Below, piece by piece: positions 32,903 to 41,982 of a stretch of 64,000 nucleotides of DNA (position 1 is the first letter of the stretch; the number at the start of each line of letters is the position of its first letter). The position numbers and the translations under genes are program-made. This DNA is from Prevotella sp. P6B1 (GTDB lineage: Bacteria; Bacteroidota; Bacteroidia; Bacteroidales; Bacteroidaceae). The notes beneath the pieces were generated by a model, which saw only the letters and a list, made by a program, of their open reading frames with translations, had not been told where the DNA came from and ran no database searches. Location: contig NZ_JNKF01000002.1 of NCBI RefSeq assembly GCF_000702825.1, positions 1 to 64,000 of the forward strand, read 5' to 3'.

Positions 32903-33967
32903 TTATGCAGGGTTGTAATAGGTCTTGTACCACTCGGCAAAGTGGCGGAGACCTTCGCGGAGCGTGATCTTTGGTGTGAAACCGTAGTCGCGCTCTAAGG
33001 CGGTGGCATCGGCATAGGTGGTGGGGACATCACCTGGCTGCATGGGCACGAGCTGCTTGTGGGCCTCGAAATCAAAGTCCTGAGGGAGGACGCCGGCACG
33101 TACGAGCTCTTCCTGAAGGATGGTGACGAAGTCGAGCAGGTTCTCAGGTTGGCCACCACCGATATTATACACGGCGTAGGGCGGGATGGGCAGACCATCT
33201 TCGCCCTTCTTACGTTCAGGGGCGCCCTGCATCACACGTACGATACCCTCAACGATATCATCGACATAGGTGAAATCGCGACGGCAGTTGCCATAGTTGA
33301 AAATCTGGATGGTCTCGCCCTTCAAGAGTTTGTTGGTGAAACCGAAATAGGCCATATCGGGGCGACCGGCAGGACCATAGACGGTGAAGAAACGCAGGCC
33401 TGTGCTGGGGATATCGTAGAGCTTGGAATAGCAGTGGGCAAAGAGCTCGTTGCTCTTCTTGGTGGCAGCGTAGAGGGATACGGGGTTATCCACGCGGTCG
33501 TCGGTAGAGAAGGGCACCTTCTTGTTGCCGCCATAAACGCTGGAGCTTGAGGCGTAAACCAAGTGCTGGACAGGGTGATGGCGGCAGGCCTCGAGGATGT
33601 TATAGAAGCCAATCATGTTGCTCATGATATAGGCATCGGGGTTGGTGATCGAATAGCGCACACCAGCCTGAGCCGCGAGGTTCACGACTACATCGAACTT
33701 GTAGTCGTCGAACAACTTGTCGATCAAGGCCTTATCAGCCAGATCGCCCTTCACGAAGTGATAGTTGCAACCTTCGGGCTTCAAGGCCTCGAGCTCCTTG
33801 AGGCGTGATTCCTTCAACGACACATCATAGTAGTCGTTCATATTGTCGATATTTACAATCGTCGATTCTTTCGTATCCTTGAACAGACGTTTAACGAGGT
33901 TTGATCCAATAAAGCCGGCTCCTCCTGTTACCAGAATCTTTTTACCGTTTAAATTGATTTTATTCAT
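32903..33967 (-). CDS. UDP-glucuronate 4-epimerase-like NAD-dependent epimerase
   Basis: 354 residues. Extended SDR with ILVTGGAGFIGSNLVKRL (NAD site), SSSSVYGGN (catalytic Ser/Thr), YAATKK (Tyr-x3-Lys) and RFFTVYGPAGRPDMAYFGF, the last being typical of UDP-glucuronate 4-epimerases (GAE). It would interconvert UDP-GlcA and UDP-GalA. It is last in a three-gene minus-strand operon after a galacturonokinase-like GHMP kinase (12 nt) and a nucleotidyltransferase. UDP-glucose 4-epimerase activity is a less likely alternative. Confidence 0.88.
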   Translation of the reverse strand: MNKINLNGKKILVTGGAGFIGSNLVKRLFKDTKESTIVNIDNMNDYYDVSLKESRLKELEALKPEGCNYHFVKGDLADKALIDKLFDDYKFDVVVNLAAQAGVRYSITNPDAYIMSNMIGFYNILEACRHHPVQHLVYASSSSVYGGNKKVPFSTDDRVDNPVSLYAATKKSNELFAHCYSKLYDIPSTGLRFFTVYGPAGRPDMAYFGFTNKLLKGETIQIFNYGNCRRDFTYVDDIVEGIVRVMQGAPERKKGEDGLPIPPYAVYNIGGGQPENLLDFVTILQEELVRAGVLPQDFDFEAHKQLVPMQPGDVPTTYADATALERDYGFTPKITLREGLRHFAEWYKTYYNPA

Positions 33968-33979
33968 ATCTTTATTTTT

Positions 33980-35128
33980 TTATTCTATAAACCGGGCGCC
34001 GTCGTCGGGTTTTACCCAGAAGACTTGGAAGGTCTTTTCGTATTCGGGGAATAGGGCGAGGTAACGCTTGGTGAGTTCGTGCTCAATATCGGCCTTATGG
34101 GCGGGATCGACCAAGGCGATGCAGGCGCCTTTGAAGCCGGCACCACTGAATCGACCACCATAGACTCCAGGCAGGGAGCGCATAATCTCGTAGATGGCGA
34201 TGAGCTCGGGCGAGCCACACTCGTAGTTGTGGATGGAGCTCTCGCAGGAATCGAAGCTCAGCTTTCCGAAGAGTTTCAGGTTACCTGTCTCCCAGGCTGT
34301 GACACCCTGGCGCACGCGGCGATACTCAGAGTAAAAATGCTCTGCTCTGCGAGCAAAACGCGCTGGCATGGCGATGCGTGTTTTTTCGAAGGTGGTCTTA
34401 GGGATATCGCGCAAGAACGTCTTATCAAACGTCTTGAGGGGTTGATCGGTATAAGCCAGCATGTTCCAAGCAGCCGTCTTACACTCGTAAACACGCAGGT
34501 TGTAATCGGAATTAACAAGGCTTCGCGTCAGGCCGCTAAAGAAAATGCCAATCTCAAATTCGGGCATCTCAGGATTGCGCTTGATGATGCGCCAATCGTT
34601 GCTATCGCAATCCAGGAACAGCAAGCCATTCTTCTTGCCCAGGGCGATACAGGCCTGATCGAGCAGACCGTTGTTCAGTCCGATATACTCGCGCTCAGCT
34701 TCGGAAGCGATTTTGACAACTTCGAAGGGTTGCAGGGTGATATCGTTAGCCTTAGCAAGCGCCATTACGTAGGCAATGAGTACAGCAGCACTCGAACTCA
34801 AACCGCCAACGGGCAGCGAACCCTGGATGACGCCTGTAATGCCTCGCTTGAGTTCGAAGCGCTTCTTGAGGGCGTATTTGGCGCCGCGGGCATAGTCGCC
34901 CCAGTGGCGCTCTTTCACTTGTGTAGGCGCATCAACATCGAAATCGACCACTCCCTCGAAAGTCTTAGACTCTAGATGAACGTGACCATCGTTGGCTATG
35001 TTGAACCAAAGGTCGACACCTTTATCGATGGCAAAACCTGTGACCAGGCCGTGCTGATGGTCGACATGTGCGCCCAAGGGACATACGCGATAGGGCGAGA
35101 AAATGTGATACTGATAGTTATTTCCCAT
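33980..35128 (-). CDS. GHMP kinase, galacturonokinase-like
   Basis: 382 residues. GHMP fold with ATP-binding GSLPVGGLSSSAAVLIAYVM and a C-terminal GGRFSGAGFKGACIAL. The sugar-binding signature reads YRVCPLGAHVDHQHG (about 13-27) instead of the GR-NLIGEHTDYN of galactokinase; RVCPLGAH-DHQ-G is the form I recall for plant galacturonokinase. It would make galacturonate-1-phosphate (or another sugar-1-phosphate) from the free sugar. It overlaps the upstream nucleotidyltransferase gene by 11 nt and precedes a UDP-GlcA 4-epimerase, which supports a uronic-acid substrate. Plain galactokinase remains possible. Confidence 0.78.
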   Translation of the reverse strand: MGNNYQYHIFSPYRVCPLGAHVDHQHGLVTGFAIDKGVDLWFNIANDGHVHLESKTFEGVVDFDVDAPTQVKERHWGDYARGAKYALKKRFELKRGITGVIQGSLPVGGLSSSAAVLIAYVMALAKANDITLQPFEVVKIASEAEREYIGLNNGLLDQACIALGKKNGLLFLDCDSNDWRIIKRNPEMPEFEIGIFFSGLTRSLVNSDYNLRVYECKTAAWNMLAYTDQPLKTFDKTFLRDIPKTTFEKTRIAMPARFARRAEHFYSEYRRVRQGVTAWETGNLKLFGKLSFDSCESSIHNYECGSPELIAIYEIMRSLPGVYGGRFSGAGFKGACIALVDPAHKADIEHELTKRYLALFPEYEKTFQVFWVKPDDGARFIE

Positions 35129-35852
35129 ATTTTTCTACTGCTTCGTAGTAAGTGTCCAATGAACCAATATCAAAGCGTCCGGCAGACATGGGCCAGGCGT
35201 GCATCGTGGTGTGTTCTACCATATAGTGGGCCAGATTGCCTGGGGCATCCTTGCCGCAACCATTCTCAACAGAGTGGCGCACCAGATCGAGATCCTTTTT
35301 CAGATAGATATAGAAAGGTGGCACTGCCCAGTGGCTCTTGGGCTGCTGGGGCTTCTCCTCCATGCCCAACACCTTGTTATCGGCATCGAGCTCAACCACA
35401 CCTGTGCGCTGCAGCTTTTCGATAGAGGGCTGCTCGTGGCACATGATGCATGAAGTGCCTTTCTGCTTGGCGAAATCGACAAATTCCTGGAAACTGAAGA
35501 ATAGCAGATTATCGGCGGCAACAACCAAAAGGTCATCGTCGATGTGCAGCTTATCCATCGCAAACAGCAAGTCGCACACAGCACCTAAGCGCGTATCATT
35601 GGTCTTTGTGCCATCATCCACGATCGTAATCGGTTTTTGATACTTTACCTCCTTGGCCCAATCCTCGAAGATGTGGGCGAACTTATGGTTAGTAATGATA
35701 ATGTGTTCATCGATGTCGGGTATCTGGTCGATGTCATCGAGCATACGTCCCAGAATGGTGTTCTGACCAATCTTGAGTAGTGGTTTAGGGAAGTTCTTGG
35801 TGAGCTCACCCAAACGGGTGGCATAGCCAGCAGCAATAACGATATTCTTCAT
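35118..35852 (-). CDS. sugar-1-phosphate nucleotidyltransferase (NTP_transferase)
   Basis: 244 residues. GT-A-like pyrophosphorylase with the start NIVIAAGYATRLGELTKNFP, the NTP-binding G-x-T/A-RL...PK-LL signature, then VVAADNLLFF (metal Asp) and GVVELDADNKVLGMEEKP. Family members use UTP, dTTP, CTP or GTP. Its position as first gene before a galacturonokinase-like kinase (11-nt overlap) and UDP-GlcA 4-epimerase suggests it makes UDP-uronate from uronate-1-phosphate. Canonical UDP-sugar pyrophosphorylases are longer, so the nucleotide specificity is inferred from context only. Confidence 0.82.
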   Translation of the reverse strand: MKNIVIAAGYATRLGELTKNFPKPLLKIGQNTILGRMLDDIDQIPDIDEHIIITNHKFAHIFEDWAKEVKYQKPITIVDDGTKTNDTRLGAVCDLLFAMDKLHIDDDLLVVAADNLLFFSFQEFVDFAKQKGTSCIMCHEQPSIEKLQRTGVVELDADNKVLGMEEKPQQPKSHWAVPPFYIYLKKDLDLVRHSVENGCGKDAPGNLAHYMVEHTTMHAWPMSAGRFDIGSLDTYYEAVEKYGK

Positions 35853-35872
35853 AATTTTATCTATTTTGGGCG

Positions 35873-35880
35873 CAAAGATA
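35873..35880 (-). promoter_or_regulatory. promoter -7 element for the uronate operon
   Basis: TATCTTTG on the minus strand, 20 nt before ATG 35852. A TTTG -33 element lies at 35902-35905 with 21 nt between. Confidence 0.75.
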
Positions 35881-35920
35881 GTGCTTTTATTTAAATAATC
35901 GCAAAAAAAACAAAAAATTA

Positions 35921-35952
35921 TTTGGTTTTTCGCTGGATTTGAGCTACCTTTG
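35921..35952 (+). promoter_or_regulatory. promoter of the CapD/WbpM-like gene
   Basis: TTTG at 35921-35924 and TACCTTTG at 35945-35952, 20 nt apart. It is divergent from the uronate operon promoter. Confidence 0.8.
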
Positions 35953-35993
35953 CACCCGGTTTAATTCTGGACTATAAATAATTGGCTATAAAT

Positions 35994-37997
35994 ATGAGAA
36001 ATCCGTTTGACAAACTCCTGAACTGGTATTTTACCAAAAACTCACTACCATATTGGTGTATCCTTTTGATAGACTGCGTGGCCTTGATGTTTTGCGGTTT
36101 CCTGACTTTCTGGATATTCCATAATGCAGTACAGACGTTTGAGAATACCCTGCAGATTATTAATACGATGATGATATTCATGGTGTTGAGTGTTATCGGA
36201 TTTCGTGTGTTCCATACCTATTCAGGCTTTATGCGCTATTCGAGTTTCGTTGACTTGATGCGAGTGGTTTATTGTAATGCCATGAATTTAGGATTGGCCT
36301 TGCTGGCTGATTGGGGGCTGGATAATCTACCCGGAAACTGGTTCGCTCATTTTAACACGACCAGCATTTGTCTGATATTCATTATCAACACCCTGTTGAT
36401 GTGGGCGTTGCGCATATTTGTAAAGACACTGTATGATGTGGCTTTCTCGAACACCCGTTCAAAGCGCATTCTTATTTACGGTGCCTTGTCGGGAGGCGTT
36501 GGTCTGGCGAAATATATCAATTCGCAGCGTCCTCGAAGATATATTGTGAAAGGTTTTATCTCGCATAATCAGAAGGCCTGTCACCAAGAGATCATGGGTG
36601 AGAAAGTATATCCAGCTGATGCTGATCTGGCTGAGATTATCAAGAAAAATGATATCGAGGCTGTGTTGGTTTGTCCTTATCGTGTGAAGGATTTCCGTAA
36701 TAACCAGCAGCTCCAGGATGTGATTATCGGTGCTGGCGCCAAAATTCTTATGACGCAGGGAGTTGTTGAGATAGATGCTGAACATAACACCGAAGAACCC
36801 CTTGATTTCTCGCATATGCAGTTGCATGAGGTGAGCGTAGAAGAGCTGCTGCCTCGCTCTGAGATTCATGTGGATATGAAATCGGTGGGCGAGTTCCTGG
36901 TTGGTCAGCGTGTGCTGGTGACTGGTGCTGCAGGTTCTATCGGATCAGAAATCTGTCGCCAGGTGGCTAAGCTGAATCCTGCAGCCATGTTGCTGATAGA
37001 CCAGGCTGAGACCCCAGAACACGATATCCGCCTGATGATGCAGAAGGAGTTTCCCCAGATTTCTGCTGAGACTGTGGTGACATCGATATGCAAGGAGAAG
37101 CGTATGGAGGAGCTGTTTAAGCGTTTCCGTCCTGACTATGTGTTCCATGCGGCAGCCTATAAGCATGTGCCTATGATGGAGGATAACCCCAGCGAGGCTG
37201 TACAGAATAATATCTTCGGCACTAAGGTGATTGCCGATCTGTCAGTAAAATACGGTGTGAAGAAATTCGTGATGGTATCTACCGATAAGGCCGTGAACCC
37301 CACGAATGTGATGGGCTGCTCGAAGCGAATCTGCGAGATCTATGTGCAGAGCTTGGACTTGGCTATCAAGACACGCAGAATAGGTTCTTACCTGGAAAAG
37401 CTGGGTAATGAGAATAGTTTTATTACCTCAAGCCAGATGGGCGGTCCTACAGCGCGCACGCAGTTTGTGACTACACGCTTTGGTAATGTGCTGGGATCGA
37501 ACGGAAGTGTTATTCCCCTGTTTCGTGAACAGATTAAGAATGGCGGTCCTGTGACGGTGACTGATGAGCGCATTGTGCGTTTCTTCATGTTGATTCCTGA
37601 GGCTTGTAAGCTGGTGCTTGAGGCAGGTACTAAGGGTAATGGCGGTGAGATCTTCGTGTTCGACATGGGACAGCCTGTGAAGATAGCTGACTTGGCGAAA
37701 CGTATGATCAAGCTCAGTGGTGCCAAGAACGTGGAGGTGAAGTTTACTGGCTTGCGTCCAGGTGAGAAACTCTATGAAGAGGTGCTGAACGAACTGGAGG
37801 GCACCAAGCCAACCTTCCATGAGAAGATCCGTATTGCTGAGGTGCGTGAATATGCCTACGATCAGGTTTGTAAGGATATCAACGAACTGATAGAGATATC
37901 GCAGCGGTATGATGATATGGCGACAGTTGCTAAGATGAAGCAGATTGTTCCAGAATACAAATCGAATAATTCAATATACGAAAAGTTGGATGTATAA
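35994..37997 (+). CDS. membrane nucleoside-diphosphate-sugar 4,6-dehydratase (WbpM/CapD family)
   Basis: 667 residues. Four N-terminal membrane helices (within about 15-150), a first Rossmann domain (about 165-280) and the catalytic extended-SDR domain starting VLVTGAAGSIGSEICRQVAK. The active-site segment STDKAVNPTNVMGCSKR carries the TDK and Lys of WbpM-type UDP-GlcNAc 4,6-dehydratases (Met replaces Tyr). It supplies 6-deoxy amino sugars for capsule, O-antigen or protein glycans. ATG 35994 is used rather than the in-frame TTG at 35982. Monocistronic with terminator. Confidence 0.9.
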   Translation: MRNPFDKLLNWYFTKNSLPYWCILLIDCVALMFCGFLTFWIFHNAVQTFENTLQIINTMMIFMVLSVIGFRVFHTYSGFMRYSSFVDLMRVVYCNAMNLGLALLADWGLDNLPGNWFAHFNTTSICLIFIINTLLMWALRIFVKTLYDVAFSNTRSKRILIYGALSGGVGLAKYINSQRPRRYIVKGFISHNQKACHQEIMGEKVYPADADLAEIIKKNDIEAVLVCPYRVKDFRNNQQLQDVIIGAGAKILMTQGVVEIDAEHNTEEPLDFSHMQLHEVSVEELLPRSEIHVDMKSVGEFLVGQRVLVTGAAGSIGSEICRQVAKLNPAAMLLIDQAETPEHDIRLMMQKEFPQISAETVVTSICKEKRMEELFKRFRPDYVFHAAAYKHVPMMEDNPSEAVQNNIFGTKVIADLSVKYGVKKFVMVSTDKAVNPTNVMGCSKRICEIYVQSLDLAIKTRRIGSYLEKLGNENSFITSSQMGGPTARTQFVTTRFGNVLGSNGSVIPLFREQIKNGGPVTVTDERIVRFFMLIPEACKLVLEAGTKGNGGEIFVFDMGQPVKIADLAKRMIKLSGAKNVEVKFTGLRPGEKLYEEVLNELEGTKPTFHEKIRIAEVREYAYDQVCKDINELIEISQRYDDMATVAKMKQIVPEYKSNNSIYEKLDV

Positions 37998-37998
37998 A

Positions 37999-38028
37999 AG
38001 AAAAGCAGGGCTTCAGCTCTGCTTTTCT
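37999..38028. terminator. bidirectional intrinsic terminator
   Basis: AGAAAAGCAGGGC / GCTCTGCTTTTCT with a TTCA loop, followed by TTTTTT on the plus strand and A-rich DNA on the other side; it can also end the gpsA transcript. Confidence 0.85.
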
Positions 38029-38037
38029 TTTTTGTTT

Positions 38038-39033
38038 CTATCTGAAAGAATCAGTCAGTAACTTGATTTCAATTTGGGGAGCGATGCGTTCGTAGAGGAT
38101 GTTATACACGGCATCGAGGATAGGCATGTTGACATGACAGTGGCGATTGATCTCCTTCATACACTTGGTGCCGAAGTAACCCTCTGCAATCATCTCCATC
38201 TCTATCTGGGCACTTTTTACGCTGTAGCCCTTACCAATCATGGTACCAAAGGTGCGGTTACGACTGAAGTTACTATAACCCGTAACCAGCAGGTCGCCTA
38301 AGTAAACGCTGTCGTAAGCATTGCGGTCCAAAGGATAGACGGCTGTGAGGAAACGATTCATCTCCTGCACGGCATTGGCCATGAGTACCGACTGGAAGTT
38401 ATCGCCATATTTCAGACCGCTGCAGATGCCGGCGGCGATGGCATAGACATTCTTCAGAACGGAAGAGTACTCGATACCTACCACATCGGTAGAGGTCTTG
38501 GTCTTGATATACTCGCTCGACAATACATCGCAGAAGGCCTGGGCTTTATCACGGTCGGCACAACCTACGGTGAGATAGCTGAGGCGCTCGAGTGCTACCT
38601 CCTCGGCATGAGAAGGACCACCGATGCAAGCGAGATTCTCGTAAGGTACATCGTACACCTGATGAAAATACTCGCTACATACGAGGTTTTCATCAGGTAC
38701 GATGCCTTTAATTGCAGTCAGTATGAATTTGTCGCGTATACGCGTCTTCAACTTCTTGAGATGACTCTTGAGGTAAGGCGAAGGGGTGACAAACACCAGC
38801 GTGTCGTACTGCTGAGCAATACGATTCAAATCGCTATCGAAGTGGATTTCATCGATGTTGAAGTGGACACTGGTGAGGTAGGCGGGGTTATGGCCCATAC
38901 GACGGAAGTCTTCGATACGGTCATCGCGACGCATATACCAACCGATATGATGAGTGTGACTCACCACAATCTTGGCTATAGCTGTAGCCCAGCTGCCACC
39001 TCCGATAATTGCTATCTTACCACAGTCGTACAT
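38038..39033 (-). CDS. gpsA: glycerol-3-phosphate dehydrogenase [NAD(P)+]
   Basis: 331 residues. Makes sn-glycerol-3-phosphate for phospholipids. NAD site KIAIIGGGSWATAIAKIV at the N-terminus; GIEYSSVLKNVYAIAAG carries the catalytic Lys (K of LKNV); SNFSRNRTFGTMIGKG is the substrate region. ATG 39033, preceded by AAAGAGAT, is chosen; an in-frame ATG at 39081 would add 16 residues not expected in the family. It follows lysS by 83 nt on the same strand without an obvious terminator between. Confidence 0.9.
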   Translation of the reverse strand: MYDCGKIAIIGGGSWATAIAKIVVSHTHHIGWYMRRDDRIEDFRRMGHNPAYLTSVHFNIDEIHFDSDLNRIAQQYDTLVFVTPSPYLKSHLKKLKTRIRDKFILTAIKGIVPDENLVCSEYFHQVYDVPYENLACIGGPSHAEEVALERLSYLTVGCADRDKAQAFCDVLSSEYIKTKTSTDVVGIEYSSVLKNVYAIAAGICSGLKYGDNFQSVLMANAVQEMNRFLTAVYPLDRNAYDSVYLGDLLVTGYSNFSRNRTFGTMIGKGYSVKSAQIEMEMIAEGYFGTKCMKEINRHCHVNMPILDAVYNILYERIAPQIEIKLLTDSFR

Positions 39034-39116
39034 ATCTCTTTTCTTTTGCAACGGATAACAGGACTTAAGGATTTTTTGCATTGAGTCCTGTTAGACCTGT
39101 AGTCCGCTGCTAAATA

Positions 39117-40844
39117 CTATTCATTAGCTTTAGTAATCCAAGCAGACACTTCATCAACTGAAGGTTTCTGGAGTTCAAGCTTGTACTTTTTGAAGATGTC
39201 GCCAATCTTCTGCTGCAGGCCCTGAGGCTTCTCGTCCTTGATGTTGGTAATCAGGTTGAAACCAGCCTTGCGGAGTACAGGAACGATATCCTCGGGAACA
39301 CCAATCTCGGCCCACTCGGCTACAGATGACTGAGGAATCTTCTTCTCGGGCTTCATCTGTGGGAACAGCATTACCTCGCCAATGGCGAACTTACCGGTGA
39401 GCAGCATCACCAGACGGTCGATACCGATACCGATACCGAAGGTAGGTGGCATGCCGTACTGTAGCGCGCGCAGGAAGTCGTGATCGATGATCATCGCCTC
39501 GTCGTCGCCCTTATCAGCCAACTTCATCTGCTCGATGAAACGCTCCTCCTGATCGATTGGATCGTTGAGCTCAGAGTAAGCATTTGCCAGCTCCTTACCA
39601 TTCACCATCAGCTCGAAACGCTCGGTGAGACCGGGCTTGCTGCGGTGCATCTTGGTGAGAGGTGACATCTCAACAGGATAGTCGGTGATGAAGGTAGGCT
39701 GGATGAAGGTGCCCTCGCAGAACTCGCCGAAGAGCTCGTCGATGAGCTTACCCTTACCCATGGTCTCGTCAACATCCATGCCCTTAGAGAGGCAGAACTG
39801 ACGAATCTCGTCCTCGGTCTTGCCATCGCAATCGAAACCAGTCTTCTCCTTGATGGCATCGAGGATAGGCAGGCGACGGAATGGGGCCTTGAATGAGATG
39901 ATGTTACCATCGATCTCCACCTCAGGCTTGCCGTTAACGGCTGTACAGATCTCCTCGAGCATCTTCTCTGTGAAGGTCATACCCCACAGCAGGTCCTTAT
40001 AGCTCACGTAGAGCTCCATGCAGGTGAACTCAGGGTTGTGGGTCTTGTCCATACCCTCGTTACGGAAGTTCTTACCCATCTCGTACACGCCCTCGAAACC
40101 ACCTACAATCAGGCGCTTCAGGTAAAGTTCGGTGGCGATACGCATGTACATGTCCTGATTCAGGGCATTGAAGTGGGTGATGAATGGGCGGGCTGATGCA
40201 CCACCTGCGATGCTCTGCAGGATTGGGGTGTCAACCTCGGTATAACCAGCGTTGTCGAGAATGCTACGCATGGTGCGGATGATGGTTGCACGCTTCAGGA
40301 AGGTGTCCTTCACGCCCTCGTTAACTACCAGGTCGACATAGCGCTGGCGATAACGCAACTCGGGATCATCAAATTTATCGTAGGCCACACCATCCTTATA
40401 CTTCACGATGGGCAGTGGCTTGAGGCTCTTAGAAAGCAGCGTCAACTCGGCGGCATGTACAGAAATCTCACCAGTCTGGGTGCGGAAAACCTTACCCTTA
40501 ATACCGATGAAATCTCCAATATCGAGCAAACGCTTGAATACATTATTATAAAGGTCCTTGTTCTCGCCTGGGCAGATATCATCACGGGTGATGTACACCT
40601 GGATACGACCCTTTGAGTCCTGAAGCTCGGCAAACGATGCCTTACCCATGACACGACGGCTCATCATACGACCTGCGATGACTACTTCACGCTCTTCGTC
40701 ATCCTTGAAATTTTCCTTAATTTCTGTGCTGAAAGCATTGGTTGGGAACTCTGCGGCAGGGTAGGGATTGATACCCATAGCGCGCAGTTCCTGAAGGCTC
40801 TGACGCCTTCCGATTTCTTGTTCGCTTAACTCTAAAATGTTCAT
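39117..40844 (-). CDS. lysS: lysyl-tRNA synthetase, class II
   Basis: 575 residues. OB-fold anticodon domain (about 55-175) then class II core: motif 2 KNFRNEGMDKTHNPEFTCM and motif 3 GIGIGIDRLVMLLTG. The C-terminal ~70 residues after motif 3 extend beyond the E. coli enzyme, as is usual in Bacteroidetes. Own promoter. Confidence 0.97.
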   Translation of the reverse strand: MNILELSEQEIGRRQSLQELRAMGINPYPAAEFPTNAFSTEIKENFKDDEEREVVIAGRMMSRRVMGKASFAELQDSKGRIQVYITRDDICPGENKDLYNNVFKRLLDIGDFIGIKGKVFRTQTGEISVHAAELTLLSKSLKPLPIVKYKDGVAYDKFDDPELRYRQRYVDLVVNEGVKDTFLKRATIIRTMRSILDNAGYTEVDTPILQSIAGGASARPFITHFNALNQDMYMRIATELYLKRLIVGGFEGVYEMGKNFRNEGMDKTHNPEFTCMELYVSYKDLLWGMTFTEKMLEEICTAVNGKPEVEIDGNIISFKAPFRRLPILDAIKEKTGFDCDGKTEDEIRQFCLSKGMDVDETMGKGKLIDELFGEFCEGTFIQPTFITDYPVEMSPLTKMHRSKPGLTERFELMVNGKELANAYSELNDPIDQEERFIEQMKLADKGDDEAMIIDHDFLRALQYGMPPTFGIGIGIDRLVMLLTGKFAIGEVMLFPQMKPEKKIPQSSVAEWAEIGVPEDIVPVLRKAGFNLITNIKDEKPQGLQQKIGDIFKKYKLELQKPSVDEVSAWITKANE

Positions 40845-40877
40845 CTTAAATACTCGAATATTTCAATTTTATGGCTG

Positions 40878-40885
40878 CAAAGTTA
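40878..40885 (-). promoter_or_regulatory. lysS promoter -7 element
   Basis: TAACTTTG on the minus strand, 33 nt before ATG 40844. Confidence 0.75.
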
Positions 40886-40944
40886 CGAAAATATCTCGAA
40901 AAATGCAAGATTAGGGTAAATATTTGCAAAAAAAGTGAGAAAGA

Positions 40945-40976
40945 TTTGTTCAGTCTCCAAAAAAAGTATATATTTG
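40945..40976 (+). promoter_or_regulatory. promoter of the ROK gene triplet
   Basis: TTTG at 40945-40948 and TATATTTG at 40969-40976, 20 nt apart. Confidence 0.78.
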
Positions 40977-41000
40977 TGGCTGATAACTGAGAACGCTTAG

Positions 41001-41981
41001 ATGAAACAAGAAACAATCAAGAAACGAGTTATTGGTATAGACATCAGTCTTGAAGCTACCACTTACGCCATTGTTGACGTGAAGGGGGAGGTGGTTGTGA
41101 TGGACAGTTTCCCGACATTAGATTATCCCGATTTAAACCATTTTGTATCGGCCTTGAGTGAGCACATTCAGGATATGGTGGAGCACAATGGTGGCTTTGA
41201 AAGCATACGTTCGGTGGGCATCAGTGCACACAGCGCTAACTTCATGACCGGCTGTATTGAGAATGCACCTAACCTGCCTTGGAAAGGCGTTATTCCCTTA
41301 GCTACTTTGCTTAGAGAACGTACTGGCTACGCTGTGGCTGTGGCTAATAATGCAGATGTAAGAGCTCTGGGTGAGCATACCTACGGACTGGCCAGAGGCA
41401 TGCGCGACTTTGTGGTACTTACCATGGGTAGTGGCATTGGTAGCTGTATGTTCTCGAATGGCATGATTCATCAGGGTAATGGTGGATTTGCCGGTGAGAT
41501 CGGTCATACGTGTATCGTCAATGGCGGTAGGCGGTGCGGCTGTGGCAACAAGGGGTGCCTGGAGGCTTATGTGGCCCAAAAGGGCATTCTGGCTACTGCT
41601 GAGGAGCTGATGGCACAAACGGCGGCACCCTCGTTGATGAGGAATGTGGAGGATCTGACGCCACAGCGGATTACAGCGTGCTGCGAACAGGGCGACGCGC
41701 TGGCCATAGAGGTGTATCGCCGAACGGGCGAGTTGCTGGGCATGGGCTTGGCTAACTATGCCTCGATGGTGGACCCTGAGGCTTTCATCTTTACAGGTCG
41801 TATCTCGAAAGCGGGTCACTGGTTGCTGGATCCGGCTAAGGAGGTGTTCGACCGCTATGTGTTCCATAACACCTGTGGCAAGACCCAGTTTCTGGTGTCG
41901 GATGAGGACAAGGTGGAAAACGACGTGCTGGGCGCCAGTATCCTGGCATGGGAAGTAAGGGAATATTCATTATTTAAATGA
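41001..41981 (+). CDS. ROK family protein 1 (catalytic Asp replaced by Asn)
   Basis: 326 residues. ROK sugar-kinase fold without the N-terminal winged helix of ROK repressors. The zinc site is GHTCIVNGGRRCGCGNKGC (His plus CxCGxxGC). The usual NDA-N segment with the catalytic Asp reads N116-N117-A-D119, so the general base position is Asn. The N-terminal phosphate loop GIDISLEATTY also differs from DxGGT. It heads three tandem paralogues with 1-nt and 18-nt gaps. A non-catalytic sugar sensor or regulatory subunit is inferred. Confidence 0.85.
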   Translation: MKQETIKKRVIGIDISLEATTYAIVDVKGEVVVMDSFPTLDYPDLNHFVSALSEHIQDMVEHNGGFESIRSVGISAHSANFMTGCIENAPNLPWKGVIPLATLLRERTGYAVAVANNADVRALGEHTYGLARGMRDFVVLTMGSGIGSCMFSNGMIHQGNGGFAGEIGHTCIVNGGRRCGCGNKGCLEAYVAQKGILATAEELMAQTAAPSLMRNVEDLTPQRITACCEQGDALAIEVYRRTGELLGMGLANYASMVDPEAFIFTGRISKAGHWLLDPAKEVFDRYVFHNTCGKTQFLVSDEDKVENDVLGASILAWEVREYSLFK

Positions 41982-41982
41982 T

